Shown: positions 36,409-45,200 of the stretch, one piece after another
How positions within the stretch are numbered: position 1 is the first letter of the stretch
How the letters are laid out: the number at the start of each line of letters is the position of its first letter
Source: Rubellimicrobium roseum
GTDB lineage: Bacteria > Pseudomonadota > Alphaproteobacteria > Rhodobacterales > Rhodobacteraceae
Reading direction: 5' to 3'
Length of the DNA stretch: 64,000 nucleotides
Assembly (NCBI RefSeq): GCF_006152145.1
Contig: NZ_VDFV01000011.1
Location: forward strand, 1-64,000
Program-made: the position numbers and the translations under genes
The notes under the pieces: model-generated
Told to the model about the DNA's origin: nothing
The model's database searches: none
What the model saw: the letters and a program-made list of their open reading frames with translations, nothing else

Positions 36409-36484
36409 TGGTGACCCCGGATGGATTCGAACCATCGACCTGCCGCTTAGGAGGCGGCCGCTCTATCCCCTGAGCTACGGGGCC
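36409..36484 (-). tRNA. tRNA-Arg (anticodon CCT)
   Basis: The minus strand folds into a full cloverleaf. The acceptor GGCCCCG pairs with CGGGGTC (one G-U), the D-arm is GCTCAGGGGATAGAGC, the anticodon stem GCCGC/GCGGC encloses the loop CTCCTAA (anticodon CCT, reading AGG), and the T-arm is GATGG-TTCGAAT-CCATC. The 3' CCA is encoded. Its 3' end points toward lower coordinates, that is, toward the accessory part of the window. Confidence 0.95.
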
Positions 36485-36596
36485 GTCCGCCCCCTCATGC
36501 CCGCGCGGGGGCCTCAGGTCAACGGCCGAGGCCGGGGTTGGACATCACGGCACGACGCGGCATAAAGATCCCGAGTTCCCTCAGGAGGCCCTCCGC

Positions 36597-37628
36597 GTGG
36601 CCAAGACCCCCAAGCGTCCCCTCACCCTGCGCGACGTGTCCGAAGCCTCGGGCGTGTCCGAGATGACCGTGAGCCGCGTCCTGCGCGGCCTGGGGGACGT
36701 GAGCGAGACCACGCGCGCCCGCGTGCGAGAGGCGGCGACGCGCCTGGGCTACGTCCCCAACCGCATCGCCGGGGCGCTCGCCTCCAACCGGGTGAACCTG
36801 GTGGCGGTGGTGATCCCAAGCCTTGCCAACATGGTCTTTCCCGAGGTGCTGGGCGGCATCTCGGAGGAGTTGGGCGACACCGGCCTCCAGCCGGTCGTGG
36901 GCGTGACCGACTACCTGCCCGAGAAGGAGGAGAAGGTCCTCTTCGAGATGCTCTCCTGGCGCCCCTCGGGCGTGATCGTCGCGGGGCTGGAGCATTCGGC
37001 CGCCTCCCGCGCCATGCTGGAGCGCGCGGGCGTTCCGGTCGTGGAGATCATGGACGTGGACGGCGAGGCCATCGACGCGGTGGTGGGGATCAGCCATGCG
37101 CGGGCGGGGCGGGAGATGGCCGAGGGCATCCTGGCCGCCGGCTACCGCCGCATCGGGGTGCTGGGGACCAAGATGCCGCTCGACTACCGGGCCCGCAAAC
37201 GCATGGAGGGGTTCCGGGCGCGGTTGGCCGAGGCGGGCGTGCCCATCGCCGACCAAGAGTTCTACGAAGGTGGCTCGGCGCTGCTCAAGGGTCGCGAGAT
37301 GACCGAGGCGATCCTGAAGAGGAACCCCGACCTCGACTTCCTTTACTACTCGAACGACATGATCGGCGCCGGGGGCCTCCTGTGGCTCCTGGAGCGGGGC
37401 GCCCGCATCCCCGAGGAGATCGGGCTCGCGGGCTTCAACCGGATCGAGCTTCTCGACGGATTGCCTCGGCGGCTTGCCACCATGGACGCCTGCCGCCGCG
37501 CGATCGGCTGCCGCGCCGCCGCCATCGTGGCGGCGCGGCATGCCGACTCTTCGCTGCCCGGTGGCGAGCGCATCGAACTCACGCCAACCTTGGAGCGGGG
37601 CGACACGCTGCGCGCGCCCCGCGGCTGA
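36597..37628 (+). CDS. LacI-family transcriptional regulator
   Basis: A 343-aa regulator with an N-terminal LacI helix-turn-helix (TLRDVSEASGVSEMTVSRVLRG), the hinge helix (NRIAGALASNRVNLVAVVIPSLANMVFPEVLGGI) and a periplasmic-binding-type sensor domain. The sequence resembles the gluconate-repressor (GntR of LacI type) branch. The start is GTG at 36597 with CAGGAGG upstream. It could control the sugar transporter or an unlinked operon. It converges with the next gene with only six bases between the stops. Confidence 0.9.
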   Translation: MAKTPKRPLTLRDVSEASGVSEMTVSRVLRGLGDVSETTRARVREAATRLGYVPNRIAGALASNRVNLVAVVIPSLANMVFPEVLGGISEELGDTGLQPVVGVTDYLPEKEEKVLFEMLSWRPSGVIVAGLEHSAASRAMLERAGVPVVEIMDVDGEAIDAVVGISHARAGREMAEGILAAGYRRIGVLGTKMPLDYRARKRMEGFRARLAEAGVPIADQEFYEGGSALLKGREMTEAILKRNPDLDFLYYSNDMIGAGGLLWLLERGARIPEEIGLAGFNRIELLDGLPRRLATMDACRRAIGCRAAAIVAARHADSSLPGGERIELTPTLERGDTLRAPRG

Positions 37629-37634
37629 CAGGGC

Positions 37635-38291
37635 TCAATCCTTGCTGTAGCGCTGCTCGCGCCAGGGGTCGCCATACATGTGGTAGCCGTTCCGCTCCCA
37701 GAAGCCGGCGCGGTCGGCCCCGATGAGCTCGATGCGCGACAGCCACTTGGCGCTCTTCCAGAAATAAAGGTGCGGCACCACGGCCCGCATCGGCGCGCCA
37801 TGCTCGCGCGTCAGCGGCTTTCCCTGCCAGTGGGTGGCCAGGATCGCGTCGGGGGATGCGAAGTCCGCGAGCGGCAGGTTGGTCGTATAGCCGTCATAGG
37901 ATTGCAGGAGCACGTGCGTCGCCACCTCGTCGGGATGCGCGAGGTCCAGGAGGTCGCGCACCCGCACGCCCTTCCAGTCGTTGTCGTAGCGCGACCATGT
38001 GGTGACGCAATGGATGTCCGAGCGCGCCTCGGCCTGCGGCAGGGCCTGGAACTGCGCCCAGTCCAGTGACAGCGGAGTCTCCACCAGTCCCACGACGTCG
38101 AGCCGCCACGTGGAGAGCGCGACGTTCGGATGCACGCCCAGATCCAGCACCGGCCAATCGCGCACCAGATGCTGGCCGGGGGGCAGGCGCTCGGCCTCGG
38201 GACGGGCGACACGGCCCGTCAGGAACTTGCCCGCCTCGGCCCAGGCGCGCTTGGTGCGGGTCAGCTTGGTCTCGTCGGGGGTGTCGTCCAT
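37635..38291 (-). CDS. Sulfite oxidase-like molybdopterin oxidoreductase
   Basis: A 218-aa protein made only of the oxidoreductase molybdopterin domain. The molybdenum-ligating cysteine is in DIHCVTTWSR, and cofactor-binding positions are visible in LTREHGAPMRAVVPHLYFWKSAKWL. There is no signal peptide or dimerisation domain, so it is a short cytoplasmic member, unlike the secreted MsrP. The substrate is unknown. It is nine bases downstream of nadE on the same strand and is probably co-transcribed. Confidence 0.88.
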   Translation of the reverse strand: MDDTPDETKLTRTKRAWAEAGKFLTGRVARPEAERLPPGQHLVRDWPVLDLGVHPNVALSTWRLDVVGLVETPLSLDWAQFQALPQAEARSDIHCVTTWSRYDNDWKGVRVRDLLDLAHPDEVATHVLLQSYDGYTTNLPLADFASPDAILATHWQGKPLTREHGAPMRAVVPHLYFWKSAKWLSRIELIGADRAGFWERNGYHMYGDPWREQRYSKD

Positions 38292-38300
38292 GGGACCCTC

Positions 38301-40367
38301 TCAGGCTTCGGGAACGGACCGGCGCAGTTCCTCAAGCCAGGGCGTCGCCACCGAATCGGAAGGCGCGCGCCAATCGCCGCGGGGCGACAGCGAGCCCCCC
38401 GCCGAAACCTTGGGCCCGTTGGGCAGCGCCGAGCGCTTGAACTGGCTCGTGGTGAAGAAGCGCCACAGGAAGGATTCCATCCAGCGACGGATGGTGGCGA
38501 GGTCGTACTGGCGCTTCGACGTCTCGGGAAAGCCCGCGGGCCAGAGCCCGGCCTGCGCGTCGCGCCAGGCGTGCCAGGCAAGGAAGGCGACCTTCGATGG
38601 CGGCAGCCCGTAGCGCATGATGTGGAACAGGAAAAAGTCGTGCAACTCGTAGGGCCCGATCCTGTCCTCGGTGCTCTGCATCCCCGCCTCGTCGTCCGCC
38701 GGGATCAGCTCGGGCGAGATGGTGGTCCCCAGGATGTCCTCCAGCACGGCGTCGGTCTCGGGGTCGAACTGGTTCGACCGCACGGCCCAGCGGATCAGGT
38801 ACTGGATCAGCGTCTTGGGAACGCCCGCGTTGACGGCGTAGTGACTCATCTGGTCACCCACGCCGTAGGTGCACCAGCCCAGCGCCAGTTCGGACAGGTC
38901 ACCGGTGCCGATGACGAAGCCGTTGTTGTGATTGGCCAAACGGAACAGGTAGTCCGTCCGCAGCCCCGCCTGCACATTCTCGAAGGTGATGTCGTAAACA
39001 GGCTTCCCCTCGGCATAGGGATGGCCCAAGTCCCCGAGCATCTGCCGCGCGGCAGGCCGGATATCGATCTCGTCCGCCGTGACGCCCAGCGCGCGCATGA
39101 GTCGCCAGGCGTTGGCCTTGGTCGTCTCGCCTGTGGCGAAGCCCGGCATCGTGTAGGCCAGGATCGTCGAGCGCGGGATCTCCAGCCGGTCGCAGACCTT
39201 GGCCGCCACGATCAGCGCATGAGTGGAATCGAGCCCGCCGGACACGCCGATGACCATGCTGGTGCCGTTGGTCGCCTCGAAGCGGCGGCGCAGGCCCTCG
39301 ACCTGGATGTTGAAGGCCTCATAGCAGTCGAGGTCCAGATGACTCGCGCGGTTGGGCACGTAGGGAAAGCGCCGGACGGGCCGGGCCAGCCCCACGTCGC
39401 GGAAATGCGGCCGGTGCTCAAACGCGACGCGGCGGAAGCTGGCCCCGCTACGGCGCGCATGCTCGGCCGCATCGGCGAAGGTGCCGGTGCGCAGCCGCTC
39501 GTTGACAATGCGCTGGGTGTCCACGTCCGCGAGGCAGAGCGCCGGATGGAGCGAGAAGCGCTCCGACTCGGCCAGGAGGTCGCCCAACTCGTAGATCGCG
39601 CCTTGGCCGTCCCAGGCGAGGTCGGTCGTGCTCTCGCCAGGCCCGGCAGCCGAATAGGCGTAGGCGGCCATGGCGCGCATGGACTGCGACCGACAGAGGA
39701 GATGCCGGTCGTCGGCCTTTCCGATGACGATGTTGGAGGCCGAAAGGTTGGCGAGGATTGTGGCCCCGGAGAGAGCCGCCTCGGAGGAGGGCGGGATCGT
39801 CGCCCAGTAATCCTCGCAGATCTCGACATGGAGGACGAAACCCGGCAGGTCGGTGGCCTCGAACAGGAGATCCGAGCCGAAGGGCGCCGCCCATCCTCCG
39901 AACCGGATCGTCTGGCCCTGGACGCCCCTGCCATGCGCAAACCATCGCTTCTCGTAGTATTCCCGGTAGTTGGGCAGGAAGGACTTCGGGATCACGCCCA
40001 GGATCGCGCCGCGCGAGATCACGATCGCGCAATTGTAAAGCCGTCCTTCGTGCCGCAGCGGTGCGCCGACTAGGAGGACGGGGGGCAGTTCCCTGCTTGC
40101 CTCGGCGATGGCGCCCAGGGCGGCCTCGACGGCGTCGAGCAGCGCCGTCTGCATGTGCAGATCGTCGATGGCATAGGAGGAGACGCAGAGCTCTGGAAAG
40201 ACCACGAGATCCGCGCCCGCCGCCTCGGCCCGCCGGGCCTCTGCTAGGATTGCGTCGCGGTTGAAGCCCACATCGGCGGGGCGCACGCGCGGGGTGCTGG
40301 CGGCGACCCGGACGAAGCCATGCCGATGCATGGCGTGGAAATGGTCGGGGCCTCTGCGGTCGCTCAC
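38301..40367 (-). CDS. nadE: Glutamine-dependent NAD+ synthetase
   Basis: A 688-aa two-domain enzyme that amidates nicotinic acid adenine dinucleotide to NAD+. The N-terminal nitrilase-like glutaminase domain has the Glu-Lys-Cys triad (Glu59 in FPELCVSS; Lys in PKSFLPNYREYYEKRWF; Cys in VEICEDYW). The C-terminal synthetase domain has the ATP-pyrophosphatase P-loop GVSGGLDST and DLSELALGWCTYGVGDQMSHY. It is the long form, as in mycobacteria. GTG at 40367 was chosen because AAGGAG lies nine bases before it; an upstream ATG at 40409 has no such site. Confidence 0.94.
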   Translation of the reverse strand: MSDRRGPDHFHAMHRHGFVRVAASTPRVRPADVGFNRDAILAEARRAEAAGADLVVFPELCVSSYAIDDLHMQTALLDAVEAALGAIAEASRELPPVLLVGAPLRHEGRLYNCAIVISRGAILGVIPKSFLPNYREYYEKRWFAHGRGVQGQTIRFGGWAAPFGSDLLFEATDLPGFVLHVEICEDYWATIPPSSEAALSGATILANLSASNIVIGKADDRHLLCRSQSMRAMAAYAYSAAGPGESTTDLAWDGQGAIYELGDLLAESERFSLHPALCLADVDTQRIVNERLRTGTFADAAEHARRSGASFRRVAFEHRPHFRDVGLARPVRRFPYVPNRASHLDLDCYEAFNIQVEGLRRRFEATNGTSMVIGVSGGLDSTHALIVAAKVCDRLEIPRSTILAYTMPGFATGETTKANAWRLMRALGVTADEIDIRPAARQMLGDLGHPYAEGKPVYDITFENVQAGLRTDYLFRLANHNNGFVIGTGDLSELALGWCTYGVGDQMSHYAVNAGVPKTLIQYLIRWAVRSNQFDPETDAVLEDILGTTISPELIPADDEAGMQSTEDRIGPYELHDFFLFHIMRYGLPPSKVAFLAWHAWRDAQAGLWPAGFPETSKRQYDLATIRRWMESFLWRFFTTSQFKRSALPNGPKVSAGGSLSPRGDWRAPSDSVATPWLEELRRSVPEA

Positions 40368-40644
40368 GCCAACATCTCCTTGCCGGTTCTCTCGGTGCGG
40401 GTGCCTCAAGCGGCCCCGCGACCGCTCCGAGCACCATAATCCGTCGCACGGCGGATGGTAGGCTTCGACCCCGGCCGAGCCTCTCCCGCATCGGACACCA
40501 TAACTTATGTGTAAGCCCTTCGTCGCAGGTGGGCCTTGGGCAGACTCTCGCCTGTTAACTAATATGGCATCAATATGTCTTTACCGTGCTGATTGGCGGG
40601 ATAATGTGACTTTGATCGCCGGATTATGACTGGAGTAAAGCACA

Positions 40645-41268
40645 ATGAAGGCACGAGCCCTTGCGGCCGCCGCGCTGCTTGCGCTGATGTCATCAGCTGC
40701 TTCGGCGGCCACCCTGTCGTTCGCCGACTTCGTCACGACCAACAAGGCCAATCCCTCTTCTCCGGCGGCTTCCGTCACGGTCGACGACGACACCGATGGA
40801 GTCCTGACCTTCTCCATCTCCTCCACTGGCGTGCCGGCCCTGCTCCGTGGGATCTTCTTCGATGTGGGCGACGTCGCTGTCGGTCTGGGAGACATTCTCA
40901 ATCCGTCTGTGAAGATCCGGAATTTCGTGAACGCTTCGGGCAACGTCGCCGGCGGCATCGATCTGGGTGGCAGCTTCACCAATGGCCTGACGGACCCGAG
41001 CTTCGACTTCGGCCTTCGCATCTCGGGAACCGACGTCGCGACCTCGCCCTTCACCTTCCAGGTCTCAAGCAGCCTTCTGGCCCTGAGCGACCTGGAACGG
41101 GTGGGCCTCCGCTTCGCCATCCCGGACCCGGCCAAGCCCCATGCCTCCAGGCTGATCGGTTACGCGGACCAGCAGCCCGCGCCTATTCCTCTCCCGGCCG
41201 GCGGCGCTCTCCTGATCACGGCGTTGGGCGGCCTGGCGCTGATGAACAGACGTTCCCGCAAGGCCTGA
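40645..41268 (+). CDS. Secreted protein with VPLPA-CTERM sorting signal
   Basis: A 207-aa protein with a cleaved signal peptide (ending SSAASAA) and a C-terminal sorting signal: the motif PIPLPAG, a hydrophobic helix (GALLITALGGLALM) and a basic tail NRRSRKA. This is the VPLPA-CTERM layout, thought to be processed by an exosortase (XrtD-type) in Rhodobacterales. The body between them is a beta-rich, PEP-CTERM-like domain without recognised enzyme motifs. No exosortase is in the window. The 277-base upstream spacer is AT-richer than its surroundings (TTAACTAATATGG, GGGATAATG) and probably holds its promoter. Confidence 0.85.
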   Translation: MKARALAAAALLALMSSAASAATLSFADFVTTNKANPSSPAASVTVDDDTDGVLTFSISSTGVPALLRGIFFDVGDVAVGLGDILNPSVKIRNFVNASGNVAGGIDLGGSFTNGLTDPSFDFGLRISGTDVATSPFTFQVSSSLLALSDLERVGLRFAIPDPAKPHASRLIGYADQQPAPIPLPAGGALLITALGGLALMNRRSRKA

Positions 41269-41299
41269 CGGCCAAGCCGACCGAACGTCCATCGATGTG

Positions 41300-41325
41300 C
41301 AAGGCGGGACTCATGTCCCGCCTTG
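41300..41325 (+). terminator. Intrinsic terminator-like hairpin after the VPLPA-CTERM gene
   Basis: CAAGGCGGGAC pairs perfectly with GTCCCGCCTTG around a TCAT loop, 31 bases after the stop, followed by a T-containing stretch (TGCGTTTCC). The same CAAGGC-type stem occurs in the terminators at 59411 and 59789. Confidence 0.7.
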
Positions 41326-41424
41326 TGCGTTTCCGGGTTTTCGTCGGCCCGCAATTAACCGGATCTTGAGGGTTTCGCGCTGTCCTGCCGCCGAAGCCCC
41401 GACCAAGCCGGATGAGGACCCGAC

Positions 41425-41778
41425 GTGAAAGCGCCGCGCAACGCCACCCTGGACCAGATGACCGAGTTCGCCATGGAGGAATTATTGTCCGGCGACGGGC
41501 CGCGCCGGCGAGCCATGGTGCGCCGTATGGCCGAGCGCTGGCCCGAGGAGCCTGCCTTGGCGCTCGCCTACGCCGTCACCTGCGCCACCGAAGCCATCGA
41601 GGACGCCTTCGGCGAGGCCGCGGCGCGAGATCCCGTAGTCCCGTTGGGCTACCGATTGTCGGCGTTGGTCTCAGCCGATGTCCATGCGGTGCAGTCGATG
41701 GGGCAGGTGCCTTCAGTGGCCGAGGATCTTCTGCACTTCTGGCGCCAGGTGGACCCGCTCTTCCTGCGGATCACCTGA
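41425..41778 (+). CDS. Conserved-looking hypothetical protein
   Basis: A 117-aa helical, acidic protein without signal peptide or membrane segment, starting at GTG (41425) after a GATGAGG site. The pattern (MTEFAMEELLSGDGPRRRAMVRRMAERWPEEPALALAYAVTCATEAIEDAF) is compatible with a small helical repeat or adaptor, but no family was recognised. Its stop is three bases from the stop of the convergent membrane protein gene. Confidence 0.7.
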   Translation: MKAPRNATLDQMTEFAMEELLSGDGPRRRAMVRRMAERWPEEPALALAYAVTCATEAIEDAFGEAAARDPVVPLGYRLSALVSADVHAVQSMGQVPSVAEDLLHFWRQVDPLFLRIT

Positions 41779-41781
41779 GAC

Positions 41782-42504
41782 TCAGACCATCCGGATCGCC
41801 GACTTGTCCACCGCGAGGGTGTAGCCCTTGCGCGCGATGTTGCGCACCAGGAGCTCGCTGACCATCTGGTTGCCCAAGGTATCACGCAGCCGCTTGATCC
41901 GCGTCGCGCCTGCTGCCTCGTCGCAGTTGGCCGGGTCGCGGCCCGAAATCACTGCCTCAATCTGCGCGCCCGACAGCACCTCGTCGTCCATGCGCGCTTC
42001 GGCCAGCACGGCCAGGGTCTCGGTGGCGGCCTCGGTCAGCTTGAACTCGAAATTGTTGAGGTAGACCGTATTCGTTTCGCGCGAGATAAGGAGCGAGTTC
42101 ACCTCGATCCCCTTGCGCTCAATCTGCCCCATGCGGCGGTTCAGCGCCACCAGCATCACGAGGAAGGCCACGGCGGCGATCATCATGGCGGTCGCGAAGA
42201 CCAGTAGCACGAAGATAATCGTGCGGTAAGAGTTCAGCACCTCGCTGAAGATCGTGCCCGATCGGGCCAGAACCTCGAGAAGCCGCAGCTCGCGCTGGGC
42301 GGTGAAGTCCGTCTCGACAAAGAGACGCTCGACGCGCGCATTAAAGGCGTTCGCGTCGGGGAGGTTCAGGAACAGCAGCACCGCCGCAGCCAGCAGGATC
42401 AGCACCACGGCGGCGATCCCTCCGATCACCGCCCGGCTGCCCCACTGACGCGCCTCGCCTGAAGTGACTTCAGTACTCGAGGTAATACTCGCCAGCGCTC
42501 TCAC
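41782..42504 (-). CDS. Membrane protein with a cytoplasmic winged-helix-like C-terminal domain
   Basis: A 240-aa protein. Two membrane helices (about 25-47 and 93-118) flank a periplasmic loop of about 45 residues, leaving a cytoplasmic C-terminal domain of about 110 residues. That domain (TNTVYLNNFEFKLTEAATETLAVLAEARMDDEVLSGAQIEAVISG ... TRIKRLRDTLGNQMVSELLVRNIARKGYTL) has the order and closing RNIARKGYTL of OmpR/PhoB-type winged helices. It may be a membrane-bound regulator with its DNA-binding part at the C terminus. The GTG start at 42504 has GAGGGAA upstream and lies inside the end of the upstream gene (35-base overlap). Function is inferred from domain layout only. Confidence 0.72.
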   Translation of the reverse strand: MRALASITSSTEVTSGEARQWGSRAVIGGIAAVVLILLAAAVLLFLNLPDANAFNARVERLFVETDFTAQRELRLLEVLARSGTIFSEVLNSYRTIIFVLLVFATAMMIAAVAFLVMLVALNRRMGQIERKGIEVNSLLISRETNTVYLNNFEFKLTEAATETLAVLAEARMDDEVLSGAQIEAVISGRDPANCDEAAGATRIKRLRDTLGNQMVSELLVRNIARKGYTLAVDKSAIRMV

Positions 42505-42760
42505 GTCGTTCCCTCGCTCCCGCCTCCCCGAAGGTAGCAATGACCTGCAGAAGTTGCCAGCCGCCGGCCGCGAGCCGTGGACGCAGTTCCTGCTCGGCCG
42601 CGGGCACGCTGCATTCGCCGCGGATCTCGGCCACGCCGTACTGCAATTCCAACGGCTGCTCGCGCGAGGCCTTGTAGTCGGCGTAGCACGGCTCCTGCGC
42701 ATGGGCCGCGCCGGCCAGCAGGCCGAGAACGAGCGGAAGAAGGGGAACGAAGGATCGCAT
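42470..42760 (-). CDS. Small secreted hypothetical protein
   Basis: A 96-aa protein with a signal peptide (RSFVPLLPLVLGLLAGAAHAQ) leaving a mature domain of about 75 residues with two cysteines (EPCYADYKA; GECSVPAAEQEL), which could form a disulfide. It ends GEYYLEY. No known function was recognised. It overlaps the downstream membrane-protein gene by 35 bases, so the two are probably co-expressed. Confidence 0.75.
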   Translation of the reverse strand: MRSFVPLLPLVLGLLAGAAHAQEPCYADYKASREQPLELQYGVAEIRGECSVPAAEQELRPRLAAGGWQLLQVIATFGEAGARERRESAGEYYLEY

Positions 42761-43150
42761 GAGGCCACGCTGCCGCAGGAGAACGCGCTATTCAATAACC
42801 CGCGCCTAAACCGGCGGTTTCCGGCGGCTGTCGCGCCACGGCTTACGGCCTGTCATTGAATGACCGGGAGTCCCGGGCGAGTTGGGGAAAGACCGGCCCG
42901 CAGTCCCTCGGCGAGCCGTCTCCGGGGCCCCGCAGTTCCCTTCGGGTCCTGTCCCGGCCCGGCGGGGCCCCGGAAGGTCGGACGAGTTTCAGTCTTCGGC
43001 CGAGGCATCCCCGTCCCGGGGACCGAAGGTCGAGCAGTGGCGCGGGCCCGTCGCCCCAGTGGTCCGCGCGCAAGGGGAGGGGTCCCAAAAGGCCCCTCCC
43101 CGAACCCTTCCATTCTCTCGCGCTTGCCCCCCGATGGCCCGCCCGGCCAG
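42761..43150. other. Divergent spacer before rnhB
   Basis: About 390 bases between divergent genes. It is very GC-rich, with short imperfect repeats of GGCCCC/GGGGCC. No gene or clear promoter was recognised. Confidence 0.5.
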
Positions 43151-43795
43151 ATGGGCGCCATGCGAATCATCCCCGACTTTTCCCGCGAGAAGGACCTCCA
43201 GGCCCGAGGCCACCGCCAGGTCGCGGGGGTGGACGAGGTCGGTCGCGGCCCGCTCGCCGGGCCCGTGGTGGCGGCCGCCGTGATTCTGGACCCCGACCGG
43301 ATCCCCCCGGGCCTCTTCGACAGCAAGAGCATGTCCCGCCGGGGCCGGGAGCGCGCGGCCGCGCTCATCCGCGAATCGGCGCGGGTCGGGATCGGGCAGG
43401 CCTCGGTCGAGGAGATCGAGACCGAGAACATCCTTCAGGCCACCTTCCTGGCGATGCGCCGCGCGGTCGAGGCTTTGGGATCTCCTGTCGACCATGCACT
43501 GGTGGATGGGCGACAGGTGCCTCCGAATCTCGGCTGCCCCGGCACCGGCCTGATCCGCGGAGACGCGAACAGCCTGTCCATCGCCGCGGCTTCGATCGTC
43601 GCCAAGGTGTGGCGCGACGGAATCATGGTCGCGCTGGCGCAACAGCATCCCGGCTACGGATGGGAAACCAATATGGGCTACGGATCGAAAAGCCACATGG
43701 CGGCCCTGCGCGCGCTGGGTCCGACTCCACACCATAGACGCACCTTCGCGCCGGTCCACAAGATCTTGTGGCAATACCAGACCACTTCTTCCTGA
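43151..43795 (+). CDS. rnhB: Ribonuclease HII
   Basis: A 214-aa enzyme that cuts the RNA strand of RNA-DNA hybrids and single ribonucleotides in DNA. The first acidic pair is AGVDEVGRGPLAGP (Asp28, Glu29), another Asp is in HALVDGRQVP, and the family motif IAAASIVAKVWRD is present. The C-terminal NMGYGSKSHMAAL and HRRTFAPV segments are typical. The start could be ATG 43151 or 43160; neither has a good ribosome site. It precedes ccrM by 88 bases, an arrangement I recall in related bacteria. Confidence 0.94.
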   Translation: MGAMRIIPDFSREKDLQARGHRQVAGVDEVGRGPLAGPVVAAAVILDPDRIPPGLFDSKSMSRRGRERAAALIRESARVGIGQASVEEIETENILQATFLAMRRAVEALGSPVDHALVDGRQVPPNLGCPGTGLIRGDANSLSIAAASIVAKVWRDGIMVALAQQHPGYGWETNMGYGSKSHMAALRALGPTPHHRRTFAPVHKILWQYQTTSS

Positions 43796-43883
43796 CCACA
43801 ATTTGGGTTTTGACAGTCCGCCGCGCTGTCCTCAACTTATCCCCAACCAGAGCGGGACAATCCGCCGGGTGATGAGGCAGTGA

Positions 43884-44993
<1,110 letters not shown>

Positions 44994-44999
44994 GAGATC

Positions 45000-45025
45000 G
45001 GCCCGCCCCTTCGCAGGGGCGGGCC
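45000..45025 (+). terminator. Hairpin directly after ccrM
   Basis: GGCCCGCCCC pairs perfectly with GGGGCGGGCC around a six-base loop (TTCGCA), starting six bases after the stop. There is no U-run. It may assist termination or stabilise the 3' end ahead of the stronger terminator at 45076. Confidence 0.5.
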
Positions 45026-45075
45026 TCTCACCCGCCGGAGCCGGCGAGCGCCCTCATGCGCCCGGCTCCCACCTC

Positions 45076-45118
45076 AGGCCCTGCCGACGGCTCGCTACCC
45101 GGCAGGGCCTTTTTTATT
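45076..45118 (+). terminator. Rho-independent terminator after ccrM
   Basis: AGGCCCTGCCG pairs with CGGCAGGGCCT (11 bp) around a 13-base loop, followed by TTTTTT and ATT. It is a textbook intrinsic terminator on the plus strand, before the convergent mutY gene. Confidence 0.88.
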
Positions 45119-45200
45119 CGCGAACCGGCGGCCCACTCGGCACGCAAGTCCACTGGCCGTCCATTCAGCAGGGAAACCCACAGCGGGCCGGCCAAGTTCC

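Noticed and set aside
38130-40073. A 647-codon open frame on the plus strand
   Set aside because: It is antisense to nadE, whose motifs are unambiguous. Composition is shadow-like.
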